DNA of 43,293 bases from Gallionella sp. (GTDB lineage: Bacteria > Pseudomonadota > Gammaproteobacteria > Burkholderiales > Gallionellaceae), in the NCBI GenBank assembly GCA_030653355.1, contig JAURZN010000001.1, forward strand, positions 1 through 43,293, written 5' to 3'. How positions within the stretch are numbered: position 1 is the stretch's first letter; the number at the start of each line of letters is the position of its first letter. The notes under the pieces were generated by a model that had not been told where the DNA came from, ran no database searches, and saw only the letters and a program-made list of their open reading frames with translations. This document shows positions 1-6,506 of the stretch, piece after piece. A program made the position numbers and the translations under genes.

Positions 1-125
1 TGCAGGACTATGCAACGAAATGGATGTGGACTTACAATCACGAACGCCCCAACATGGCACTCGGCGGCATCACGCCGAAACAGAAGTTAGATTTTTTAAC
101 CAGCTCTACTTTTGACCCCAACTAA
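1..125 (+). CDS. IS3-family transposase (OrfB), C-terminal fragment, cut by window start
   Basis: The frame beginning at base 3 stays open to TAA at 123-125 and encodes about 40 residues. It contains WTYNHERPNMALGGITPKQK, the typical end of the integrase (rve/DDE) domain of IS3-family OrfB transposases, where the W-x-Y-N-x-x-R-P-H/N motif follows the catalytic Glu. The catalytic residues lie outside the window. The protein would cut and join IS ends during copy-out transposition. The gene ends only a dozen bases before the nuclease fragment on the other strand, so this is the right end of an IS inserted into that gene. Family assignment is confident; the subgroup is not. Confidence 0.85.
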   Translation, partial: QDYATKWMWTYNHERPNMALGGITPKQKLDFLTSSTFDPN

Positions 126-141
126 AAATGGGGGGATTACC
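1..141 (+). mobile_element. Right end of an IS3-family insertion sequence
   Basis: After the transposase stop the sequence reads through a G-run and ATTAC at about 129-140. This looks like the terminal inverted repeat of an IS3-type element; the other end would start with GTAATCCCCC. The exact junction cannot be fixed without the left end. The minus-strand frame of the neighbouring nuclease meets a TAA at 137-139, which fits the host gene having been broken at about 139-143. Confidence 0.6.
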
Positions 142-439
142 GCTTTACTTCGTACAACTCGTATATTTCTCCTGACGGGGTAACTCTTTTCACAAAAATA
201 TCCGCACCATATTGCTTTTGGCCGGAGTCCCCTATTGGCTCAACACTTACGATCCCATCACTTTTATCAAGCTGAGAAAATTCGTTATACAAAAGTTCGC
301 AACAAAATCTTTGAAAGATCAATGGATCAAGCTTGTTGAAGGGAAGCTCTGTTTCGTCCTTGGATGCAGGATGGGGATGTTTTTCAATTTCAATTTGCCT
401 GAGATATTCAGGCAATAAATGGTCAAGATTATTGCGCAT
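137..439 (-). pseudogene. PD-(D/E)XK nuclease-domain fragment truncated by the IS
   Basis: A 100-residue frame starts at 439 and ends in a stop within the IS end. Residues 36-50 (LDPLIFQRFCCELLY) and the spaced motifs GDSGQKQYGADIFV and YEVKR look like the N-terminal part of Mrr/restriction-endonuclease-like domains. The Asp in GAD and the E-x-K in YEVKR would be the metal-binding residues. Nothing follows the ExK motif, whereas such domains normally continue and are often fused to NTPase or sensor domains, so this is the 5' remnant of a larger gene. It lies downstream of, and in the same direction as, the SIR2 gene, suggesting both belonged to one defence locus. The fold call comes from motif spacing, not a search. 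Confidence 0.55.
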
Positions 440-471
440 TTAAACTCCGGCCAGCCTAGCGTTAGGGTCGC

Positions 472-569
472 ACTGATTTATTCGGTTTTGTCGTTCCCGT
501 GAAAGCAGGAACCCAGTTAAATCAAGGCACTGGATTCCCCGCCTGCGCGGGAATGACGATTTAATCAGT
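472..569. repeat. Composite inverted-repeat (REP/MITE-like) element
   Basis: Arms at about 490-516 and 530-558 are imperfect reverse complements of the common form CATTCCCGCG...GGAATCCAG. Each arm is itself palindromic. Outer flanks ACTGATTTA (473-481) and TTAATCAGT (561-569) extend the symmetry. It sits between the SIR2 gene and the nuclease fragment. Similar intergenic repeats are common in beta- and gammaproteobacteria; the copy number here is unknown. Confidence 0.65.
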
Positions 570-670
570 ATTTCCTTAAAATAAACGGTCAGGCCATGCT
601 GACCTTGTTAGTTACTTCAAATATCGCATCGGCTTAAAAAACATTCTGGCTCAAGTACTTTGGTGCTGAG

Positions 671-2425
671 TTAAGAGAAATTAACTTGGCTCAAGAATTC
701 ATCGAACTTTGCTTTTGCAGTCTTTGCTTGTTCAATAGAACCGCCAAAAAGCCCAGCCTTTAGCGGTGCCCAGTTTGCACCATCAGTCTCAAGCTCAATG
801 TCGATTTTGCCCATCACGCCAGTTGAGTTGAAATGGCGATTTCGCCAACCAAAACATCCAATAGGAGCCCAACACCCATCCCCATATTCATAACGATTTA
901 AATCGGCATACACAAGAGCCATAAGGTATTCAAGGTAGTCAAACTTTGCTTGATAGTCATCATCTCTCGGAATGTATTCTCGAAGCGGTAACCGTAATTT
1001 ATCGAAAAGGTAATCGCTGACAGGTGTATGGTGCCTCTCTAATCCAGGTAACTTTTGCGCAATGTCTTTATCCAAAACTCTATATGTAAAAACCTCCAAA
1101 CATATTGCTGTTTCTTTTCCACTCTCATTTTTAACTTTTGGCTGGGTGAGAATCGAAGCTAGGGTTTGATAATTTCCCGCTGTGATTGCAGCAAGCCCAG
1201 CTCCATACAATAGAAGAAGCGCTGGATAACGCCTCATATCGAGCAAATACGTTATTCCACTTCTACTGCCGGTTGAATTGGCAATTCGCTCAAGGCAATC
1301 AACCCAAAGCTTCATATGTTGACTCTCTCCCCAGTAGCAACCAGCCACAATCACCGAAAGCTGCGTCTCACATAGCGCATCATATTTTTCAAGTCGCTGT
1401 TTAATTTCTGTGGGATGCAAAGGTGCCTGTGCTGGGAATGCATTTTCATTTAACTCGCCAACAAGCTTCTCAGTCTCATCATGAATCAAATCACGAAGTC
1501 GAATTCTTGCGGTCGGCTCAACCAAATAACGCTTTATGGTGGCGACTGCCATTTTTGCCGATAGTGGATGTGGTGCAGACAAATCGCCGAGTGCTTGAAC
1601 ATTTATCCATAAGTTATCGAATAATTGATTCGCATCGCCGATCTGAAGAACCTCCGCTTTACGGTGATCAGATAAACGCTTTGCCTGATCAGACAGAGGG
1701 GGGCGCGTAGTCCAAAACGTCGTAAATCGGCGTGATGGGCACCGCTCAATCGCCGCACGGAGTGCGGCATCCCAGTCAGCAGACCAGCCGCATACAATCA
1801 GCCCGTATTCATCGAATACTCTATCAAGGAGCTTATCCAAAGCAACATCGTATGCGGCAAGCTCTGTGTCAGTGTTTTTGATTCGTGTATCGAGGTAATC
1901 ACCGTGAAGCTTGATGATGGTCGCGCCTGAGTGGGCGAGCGGCAAGGCTCCCTCAAGCTGGTCGGCTGTGCTAATAATGGTCGGCGCTACGCCAACTTCA
2001 TCTAAAGCTTTTTCCATTAACCGATCAAAGTTTGTCGTGACGATAATGCGTAGATGCCCGCTAGCCACGAGTTTCGCTATTGCTCTATGTGCAATGCTTG
2101 GCGCTTTTAATCCTTGAGCTCGCTCGTCCTCAGTTGGCTCAAAATATCCACGTAACAATTGCTGACGCTCAGTCGGAGTCTTTGCAATCTCATCGAGAAG
2201 TTTGCTGTAATCTGGCTCTGTGTGGTGCTTTTGTCTATACCACTCAGCCGGGTCAGGTTCACAATCCTCATTTTCCAGCTTTGCTGTTTTGCGTATGAGA
2301 TCAAGAACCACTTCCCAGCCAGTCGGAATTCCTGATGCTCGCGAGGTGCCTGATCCCAGCAGAAGGGCGTAAGCACCTTTGTTGGAATAAACCGAAAAAG
2401 ATAACGACACCATTGGGTCAATCAT
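671..2425 (-). CDS. SIR2-domain protein, probable NAD-degrading defence effector
   Basis: This 584-residue protein has an N-terminal SIR2-like Rossmann domain over roughly residues 18-270. Visible motifs are LLLGSGTSRASGIPTGWE (21-38, nucleotide loop), TTNFD (130-134, the Asn expected to be catalytic), KLHGD (172-176, the His general base) and VCGWSADWD (211-219). The C-terminal 300 residues match nothing I recognise and may be a sensor. Bacterial SIR2 proteins of this type (ThsA, DSR1/2, SIR2-HerA, SIR2-Ago) destroy NAD+ during phage infection; a histone-deacetylase role is unlikely because no zinc Cys set is seen. An AAGGA sits about 8 nt before the ATG at 2425. It follows the toxin-antitoxin genes by 45 bp on the same strand. 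No HerA, Ago or Thoeris partner is in the window, so it may work alone or with the broken nuclease gene. Confidence 0.8.
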   Translation of the reverse strand: MIDPMVSLSFSVYSNKGAYALLLGSGTSRASGIPTGWEVVLDLIRKTAKLENEDCEPDPAEWYRQKHHTEPDYSKLLDEIAKTPTERQQLLRGYFEPTEDERAQGLKAPSIAHRAIAKLVASGHLRIIVTTNFDRLMEKALDEVGVAPTIISTADQLEGALPLAHSGATIIKLHGDYLDTRIKNTDTELAAYDVALDKLLDRVFDEYGLIVCGWSADWDAALRAAIERCPSRRFTTFWTTRPPLSDQAKRLSDHRKAEVLQIGDANQLFDNLWINVQALGDLSAPHPLSAKMAVATIKRYLVEPTARIRLRDLIHDETEKLVGELNENAFPAQAPLHPTEIKQRLEKYDALCETQLSVIVAGCYWGESQHMKLWVDCLERIANSTGSRSGITYLLDMRRYPALLLLYGAGLAAITAGNYQTLASILTQPKVKNESGKETAICLEVFTYRVLDKDIAQKLPGLERHHTPVSDYLFDKLRLPLREYIPRDDDYQAKFDYLEYLMALVYADLNRYEYGDGCWAPIGCFGWRNRHFNSTGVMGKIDIELETDGANWAPLKAGLFGGSIEQAKTAKAKFDEFLSQVNFS

Positions 2426-2470
2426 GCAAAATCCTTAGAGTGATATAGGGGCAGCATCGTAGTTTATTCC

Positions 2471-2758
2471 TTAAGCCGCCACTTTTAGTTCAACTTTCTT
2501 TCCTGCCCTTGTCGCCAGCGTGATCAGCATGTCCAAGCTAAATTTCTCGAATTTACCGCGTATCAGGTCTGACACGCGCGATTGCGAGATGCCGAGTACC
2601 TGTGCGGCTTCGGCCTGTGTCCATCCCATGTCGCGGATTTTGATGCGCAACTCTCCCATCAGTTGAGAGCGCATCGCGAGGATGGTGGCTTCTTCCGGCG
2701 AGAAGCCGAGGTCGAGAAATACGTTGCCGCAGGAGTCGGTTATTTTGAGTTGATTCAT
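2471..2758 (-). CDS. XRE-family antitoxin (HigA-like)
   Basis: The gene encodes 95 residues from ATG 2758, whose ATG overlaps the toxin stop by 4 bp. The central helix-turn-helix reads MGWTQAEAAQVLGISQSRVS followed by DLIRGKFEKFSLDMLITLA, typical of small XRE antitoxins paired with RelE-superfamily toxins (HigB/Gp49 type). It should bind the toxin and repress its own operon. A longer in-frame start at 2896 exists but lies inside the toxin gene and is rejected. The last 110 bp are duplicated almost exactly at 5341-5450, see the separate entry. The toxin-first order is as in higBA. Confidence 0.9.
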   Translation of the reverse strand: MNQLKITDSCGNVFLDLGFSPEEATILAMRSQLMGELRIKIRDMGWTQAEAAQVLGISQSRVSDLIRGKFEKFSLDMLITLATRAGKKVELKVAA

Positions 2759-3078
2759 TTTGCCATTTCCTTGAGTTGCCTGTAGCGGGACGCCGCCAGT
2801 GCGATATCTTCCTTGCGCGTCTGCTGTGTCTTCTTCTGGAAGGCATGCAGCACATAAATCGCATCGGCGAACTTCGCTACGTAGATGACGCGCCATTCAC
2901 CCAGCATATGGATGCGAATTTCATAAGCGCCTGCGCCCACGTTCAGCATCGGTTTCCAGTCCGAAGGCATCAGGCCGAGCTGGACTTGCCAAAGCTCGTT
3001 CCCTGCCAACCCTTTGGCTTCTTTGGGAAATCCGGCCAGATCGTCTTCGCTGGAGCCGGTGAATCTGAGCGGCTTCAT
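2755..3078 (-). CDS. RelE/HigB-superfamily toxin (Gp49-like)
   Basis: This 107-residue protein begins [20 protein letters not shown] and contains [20 protein letters not shown] and [18 protein letters not shown]. That pattern is the phage-derived Gp49-like/HigB toxin family (PF05973 type), which cleaves mRNA on the ribosome. The YVLHAFQKK segment is the usual conserved strand with catalytic basic residues. It overlaps the ORF6N gene upstream (stop/start overlap of 4 bp) and the antitoxin downstream (4 bp), so translation is probably coupled. Length is normal and no defect is seen. Confidence 0.88.
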   Translation of the reverse strand: MKPLRFTGSSEDDLAGFPKEAKGLAGNELWQVQLGLMPSDWKPMLNVGAGAYEIRIHMLGEWRVIYVAKFADAIYVLHAFQKKTQQTRKEDIALAASRYRQLKEMAK

Positions 3079-3629
3079 GCGTTCAATATATAAGTAGTTA
3101 GATAATGGCGCAAGCGGATTTGTTGATTGCGTAATCTTTTCATCACGTCACCCCCAAAGGCTCGCATGATTTCGATGTTGACTTGAATGGCGCGTTCGCT
3201 GCGGAGGACGCTGGAGAGCATGGAAACGCCTTGTTCGGTAAAGGCATGGGGTGCGTAACGGCGTCCACCCCGTCCAGAGGAATTTTCGTTTGAGGTGACA
3301 ATTTGTGACCTCAAGTTTGAGGTGCCATATTGGAACCTCAAACTTGCGAATTCATCAGCCGAAAGCTGAAACATGAAATCGTCGGGAAAGCGCTCGATGT
3401 TGCGTTTGACTGCACGGTTCAACACCTTGGTTTCCACTTCGTAAAGTGCGGCAAGGTGCGGACTAAGCATAACCTTGTCCCCGCAAGGAGGACACCGACG
3501 GGTACCCGGAGCCTTCGGCTCCACCCTCTCGCAGTGCTCGCGAATAACAAACATCCGCGATTCGATCTGGGCTACTGGTGCGATTATTTTCAATGTTTCC
3601 CCTTGTGCGAACAGTTGTGCAGCTGGCAT
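3075..3629 (-). CDS. ORF6N-domain DNA-binding protein with an in-frame insert and short C-terminus
   Basis: The 184-residue frame carries the ORF6N core: IESRMFVIR (22-30), [39 protein letters not shown] and [22 protein letters not shown]6N is a phage-associated DNA-binding domain related to KilA-N/Bro. Two things are odd. Residues 31-49 ([19 protein letters not shown]) separate VIR from GDKVML, which are adjacent in family members, and correspond to a 57-bp palindromic insert. After NIEIMRAF the protein ends in an unrelated tail ([12 protein letters not shown]...), lacking the helical C-terminus I expect for the family. Its stop overlaps the toxin start by 4 bp. It may regulate the toxin-antitoxin genes or be a decaying relic. 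The start at 3629 is the longest option; a later start inside the insert is less likely. Confidence 0.65.
   Translation of the reverse strand: MPAAQLFAQGETLKIIAPVAQIESRMFVIREHCERVEPKAPGTRRCPPCGDKVMLSPHLAALYEVETKVLNRAVKRNIERFPDDFMFQLSADEFASLRFQYGTSNLRSQIVTSNENSSGRGGRRYAPHAFTEQGVSMLSSVLRSERAIQVNIEIMRAFGGDVMKRLRNQQIRLRHYLTTYILNA
3483..3539 (-). repeat. 57-bp palindromic insert inside the ORF6N gene
   Basis: The insert encodes 19 extra residues in frame and contains a perfect hairpin GGAGCC-TTC-GGCTCC at 3508-3522. Removing it restores the usual VIR-GDKVML junction of ORF6N proteins. No clear target duplication is seen. It resembles in principle the protein-coding palindromic elements known from Rickettsia, but I claim no sequence relation. 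Confidence 0.55.
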
Positions 3630-3806
3630 GCGCCCGACATCGCGGGTTTTGCCTTGCGCCAGCTCCTGTTCTGGGGAATTCCGCCTTTGGCCTCGCGCCG
3701 TACGTGCGGTGCGATGTGCGACGAGTAGATTTGCAAGTGGGGCGAACTGTATTCCCGCAAGGTGTGTAGTGTCAACTTGCCGTACTTAAGAGGGAAAAAT
3801 TATGCG
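3630..3806. other. Non-coding stretch upstream of the ORF6N-toxin-antitoxin unit
   Basis: No convincing gene. It should hold the promoter for the minus-strand ORF6N unit, but no clear -35/-10 pair can be called. A short minus-strand open frame (3590-3775) has no family resemblance and overlaps the ORF6N start. Confidence 0.3.
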
Positions 3807-3855
3807 GAAGCTAATGGAGCTAATCGGGTCAGAGGAGCTAATGCGGTCAGCATCG
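3807..3855 (+). repeat. Near-tandem GGAGCTAAT-SGGTCAG repeat units
   Basis: GAAGCTAAT (3807), GGAGCTAATCGGGTCAG (3816-3832) and GGAGCTAATGCGGTCAGCATC (from 3834) repeat one motif. A fourth copy, GAAGCTAATGGGGTCAGCATC, lies at 5452-5472 beside the antitoxin remnants. This marks a dispersed intergenic repeat family. Confidence 0.6.
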
Positions 3856-3895
3856 CAAATAATACCTAAGGAAGCGCTGAACAAATCTTCCGCTC

Positions 3896-4041
3896 ATCCT
3901 GAGCTTGTCGAAGGATTTTCGCAACCAAATGATTATCAAGCATTTATTCCGTTCATAGTTCGACAGGCTCTGATAAAACAACTAAGTTCTGACTAAGCAC
4001 AACAGCGTGCATGTCATCACTTAACCACGAACGGAATAAAT
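3896..4041. repeat. Inverted repeat of the GAGCTTGTCGAAGG/CCGTTC family
   Basis: CCTGAGCTTGTCGAA (3899-3913) is an imperfect reverse complement of TTCGACAGGCTC (3959-3970). ATTTATTCCGTTCATAG (3942-3958) pairs with CCACGAACGGAATAAAT (4025-4041), 15 of 17 matching. The motif type is a very common bacterial intergenic repeat. The small open frame across it (3802-3996) is repeat sequence read as protein and is not called. Confidence 0.6.
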
Positions 4042-4047
4042 CGGGAC

Positions 4048-4107
4048 AATCGGGGACAGACCACGGTTTCAAGTCGCCAAATGGGAAAAACGTGGTCTGT
4101 CCCCAAT
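4048..4107. repeat. REP-like inverted repeat, GGGGACAGACCACG arms
   Basis: Arms 4048-4070 and 4086-4107 are reverse complements except at two or three positions, separated by about 15 bp. The same core occurs at 5309-5327 and, diverged, at 5561-5579. It lies just past the stop of the EF-hand-like gene and could act as its transcription terminator. A 9-bp near-repeat (AATTTTTCC, AATTTTTCA, AATTTTTAA, 4105-4131) links it to that gene's stop codon at 4128-4130. Confidence 0.7.
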
Positions 4108-4127
4108 TTTTCCAATTTTTCAAATTT

Positions 4128-5189
4128 TTAAACTATTAGATCAACCTGTTGCAGCGTCCCTGCGCCGCCGTCTTCCTTGAGGTAAATGCCGCTGCTGCGC
4201 ACTTGACCTTGCAGGTCGTTCGCGCCGTTTTTCAGATCGAAGGGGGTGGCGACGTTACCGAGGTATAGTGCGCCCACCTTGCGTTGCGCCAGAGAACTCA
4301 GTTGATCCTTGCCGTCGGCGTCCTTGCTCCACACCTGCAGTTTCGAATACACATCGTCGTTTTCGTCTATCCACTGGTTGCCATCGTGGTCGTAGGCGGA
4401 CAGGTCGGCGAAGCCGTTGCCGCTTTGCGTGCCAAACAGTTCGGAGCCGTTGTCGATGATGCCGTTGTCGTTCTTGTCCAGCGCGAGGAAGCCACTGCCG
4501 GCCCCGACGAAGGAGGTCTGTTCGTTCTTGCCGTCCGAATCGAGGTCGAATGCGAATTTCGTATCGGTGAGTTGGGCGGCTGTACCGGCGAAGTTGATGA
4601 CTAGCGGATCCTTCCTTGCTGGGTCGCCCTGGCGTATCGAGACATTGCTTTCCTGATAAAACTCGCGCCTCATCTCCAGCGATAGGCTAAAGCTGATCTC
4701 CCGGCCATCGCTGGTCTTGATTACGCCTTCGGCCTGGAATCGGGTCACTTCGGTTTCGTGCAGCGTCTCGCGCCGGTCGTATTCCACCCCCCCGCCCTGA
4801 GGCCGGTTTTGTGCAGCGGAATGGTGAGTTTCGGTGTTGCCTGCGACTCCATCCAGTTTCATCGTGGATGGATCGAATATCCTGATCTTTTGGCCGGTCA
4901 TCGCTTCGATCAGTCGGATCATGACCTGCATTTTCGGGTCAATGGACTGCTCGGATGTTTCATTGGTTGCGGGGGTTGAATTGGTATGGTCGATGGAGTT
5001 TGCGGCAGCCTGCCGACCGGCATCCGACAGGGTTGCCACGGTCTGGTTGGCAAGGCTGCGGATTTCGTCGTTGCGTTCGAAGTCCGGACGTCGAGCGCCA
5101 GCCCAGACCCGCAACGATTCTTCGACAGTGTGCCGTCGCGTGCTGGCGTGCTGGCTATTGAGGCTAATAGCCGAATTTTCGATTTTCAT
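4128..5189 (-). CDS. EF-hand-like calcium-binding protein of unknown role
   Basis: The chosen start at 5189 (MKIENSAISLNSQHAS) has a G-rich Shine-Dalgarno about 7 nt upstream and gives 353 residues. The longer frame to 5342 runs into a REP-like element and is rejected. The N-terminal half is polar and low in hydrophobics. The C-terminal half has Asp-rich loops DLDSDGKNEQ, DKNDNGIIDNGSELFG and DHDGNQWIDENDD, the pattern of EF-hand/VCBS-type calcium sites found in a family of exported or surface-associated proteobacterial proteins (FG..SGNGFADL..YD motif). No signal peptide is seen, so export, if any, would be non-classical. It stands alone between repeat clusters. Function unknown. Confidence 0.75.
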   Translation of the reverse strand: MKIENSAISLNSQHASTRRHTVEESLRVWAGARRPDFERNDEIRSLANQTVATLSDAGRQAAANSIDHTNSTPATNETSEQSIDPKMQVMIRLIEAMTGQKIRIFDPSTMKLDGVAGNTETHHSAAQNRPQGGGVEYDRRETLHETEVTRFQAEGVIKTSDGREISFSLSLEMRREFYQESNVSIRQGDPARKDPLVINFAGTAAQLTDTKFAFDLDSDGKNEQTSFVGAGSGFLALDKNDNGIIDNGSELFGTQSGNGFADLSAYDHDGNQWIDENDDVYSKLQVWSKDADGKDQLSSLAQRKVGALYLGNVATPFDLKNGANDLQGQVRSSGIYLKEDGGAGTLQQVDLIV

Positions 5190-5302
5190 TGCAATACCCC
5201 CCATAACAGGTTGAGTCGGGATGTCTACAATTGGGTTATCGACCAAAAAAACTCGCGGATTAGTTTGGTGTGAAATTACTGGATCAAAATGTGCAATGTG
5301 GA

Positions 5303-5350
5303 ATATTTGGGGACAGACCACGGTTTCGTATTCCATGTTCAAGCCGCCAT
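5303..5350 (+). repeat. Dispersed 48-bp repeat, copy 1
   Basis: Shares about 40 of 48 positions with 5555-5602 and contains the GGGGACAGACCACGG core also found at 4051-4065. Its right end merges into the antitoxin-tail duplicate (5341-5450). Confidence 0.7.
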
Positions 5351-5450
5351 TTTTAGTTCAACTTTCTTTCCCGCCCTTGTCGCCAGCGTGATCAGCATGT
5401 CCAGGCTAAATTTCTCGAATTTACCGCGTATCAGGTCTGACACGCGCGAT
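5341..5450 (-). pseudogene. Antitoxin 3'-end duplicate (copy of 2473-2582)
   Basis: This 110-bp block matches the end of the HigA-like gene at 2473-2582 with only about three differences. It encodes the last 36 or so residues, from the recognition helix onward (SRVSDLIRGKFEKF...), and lacks a start and the first part of the helix-turn-helix. A stop is still present beyond the tail. The breakpoint is sharp: at 5451 the sequence changes to the GAAGCTAATGGGGTCAG repeat. No toxin is adjacent, so it cannot work as an antitoxin. Confidence 0.85.
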
Positions 5451-5478
5451 AGAAGCTAATGGGGTCAGCATCAATTCC

Positions 5479-5550
5479 TCAAACCGCCAACTGTTCTGCT
5501 GCAATGCCCAACGCTAGTGCGATCTTCTCGCGCGTGGTCTTCCTCACGGA
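5479..5550 (-). pseudogene. Second, unrelated XRE antitoxin tail fragment
   Basis: The minus strand reads SVRKTTREKIALALGIAAEQ followed by LAV and a stop, the C-terminal helix of a small XRE-type helix-turn-helix protein. No start or N-terminal part is present. It is bounded by the GAAGCTAATGGGGTCAG repeat on one side and by the 48-bp repeat (5555-5602) on the other, in the same arrangement as the first fragment. Confidence 0.6.
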
Positions 5551-5554
5551 TGAA

Positions 5555-5602
5555 ATATTTGGAGACCGACCACAGTTTCGTATTCCGCGTTCATGCCGCC
5601 AC
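5555..5602 (+). repeat. Dispersed 48-bp repeat, copy 2
   Basis: Diverged copy of 5303-5350 (GGAGACCGACCACAG instead of GGGGACAGACCACGG), ending in a GTTCATGCCGCC tail that parallels the GTTCAAGCCGCC junction of copy 1. Only 37 bp separate it from the next gene. The whole 5190-5639 stretch holds no intact gene, only these repeats, the two antitoxin tails and whatever promoter serves the EF-hand-like gene. Confidence 0.65.
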
Positions 5603-5639
5603 CAAGGCGTTAACATCTTGATTCTGTTAAACTCCTGCA

Positions 5640-6374
5640 ATGAGCAAATTAACCCTGGATCGCATCCTGCATACGCAGGGCTTTGGCACACGCAAGTGGT
5701 GCCGTGAACTGATCGCCCGCGGCGAAGTCAGTATCGCAGGCACCGTCATCACCGACACAAACACCGCGATAGAGACTGACGGACTGGAATTCACGATTTT
5801 TGGCGAGTTGTGGCAGTTCCGCAAGCAGGTCTATATCGCCCTGAACAAACCGACGAATTTCGAGTGCTCACGCAAGCCCAGCCATCATCCCGGGGTGCTG
5901 ACCATCCTTCCCGATCAGTTTACACGGCGCGATGTACAGCCTGTTGGCCGACTCGACCATGACACCACGGGCTTGCTGCTGATGTCTGACGATGGCGCGT
6001 TCATCCACACGCAGTCTTCGCCTAAACATCACGTCCCCAAGGTCTATGTCGCTACCACCCATGACCCGGTGACGCCGGAACTAATCGAGCTGCTGTTAAA
6101 AGGCGTCAAATTGCACGACGAACCGGGACCTCTGGCAGCGGAGACTTGCCGGATGATAGACAGAAATAAACTGGAAATCGTGCTTGAACAGGGGAAATAC
6201 CATCAAGTTAAACGCATGCTGGCAGCAGCGGGCAATCATTGCGCTGCGCTGAACCGCTCGCAAATTGGCAATCTGAAACTTGACGCGCTGGGACTGGCGC
6301 CAGGCGAATGGTGCTATCTGAATGAAGCTCAACTGGCGCTACTGACCGCGCCGATCGATCGTGTAAATCTTTAG
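5640..6374 (+). CDS. rsuA: RsuA-family pseudouridine synthase
   Basis: This 244-residue protein has an N-terminal S4 RNA-binding segment (LDRILHTQGFGTRKWCRELIARGEVSIAG, about 5-35) and the catalytic domain with GRLDHDTTGLLLMSDDG (about 103-119), whose Asp after RL is the conserved nucleophile. KYHQVKRMLAAAGNHCAAL is the second family signature. It most resembles RsuA, which converts U516 of 16S rRNA to pseudouridine, rather than RluB/E/F, but the subfamily is a judgement by eye. The gene is separated from the next by 132 bp and from the antitoxin remnants upstream by 37 bp. Confidence 0.88.
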   Translation: MSKLTLDRILHTQGFGTRKWCRELIARGEVSIAGTVITDTNTAIETDGLEFTIFGELWQFRKQVYIALNKPTNFECSRKPSHHPGVLTILPDQFTRRDVQPVGRLDHDTTGLLLMSDDGAFIHTQSSPKHHVPKVYVATTHDPVTPELIELLLKGVKLHDEPGPLAAETCRMIDRNKLEIVLEQGKYHQVKRMLAAAGNHCAALNRSQIGNLKLDALGLAPGEWCYLNEAQLALLTAPIDRVNL

Positions 6375-6506
6375 AAATCCATAGCTTTGGGATGAAGCGC
6401 AAGGAGCCGCGCAGCGAATGACGCAGGCATATCAGGTTGATAGACTAGGAATGAGCGAGCACGCGACACCGCGGTTCGCCCAAAAAATGGATTTATAGAG
6501 GTATAC

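Noticed and set aside
2759-2896. N-terminal extension of the antitoxin
   Set aside because: It lies wholly inside the toxin gene in another frame; ATG 2758 with the 4-bp overlap is the usual arrangement.
3802-3996. 64-residue plus-strand open frame in the repeat cluster
   Set aside because: It is made of the translated repeat (SAHPELVEG type) and has no ribosome-binding site or family; repeat read as protein.
5190-5342. 51-residue extension of the EF-hand-like protein
   Set aside because: It is encoded partly by the 48-bp dispersed repeat; the start at 5189 has a better ribosome-binding site.
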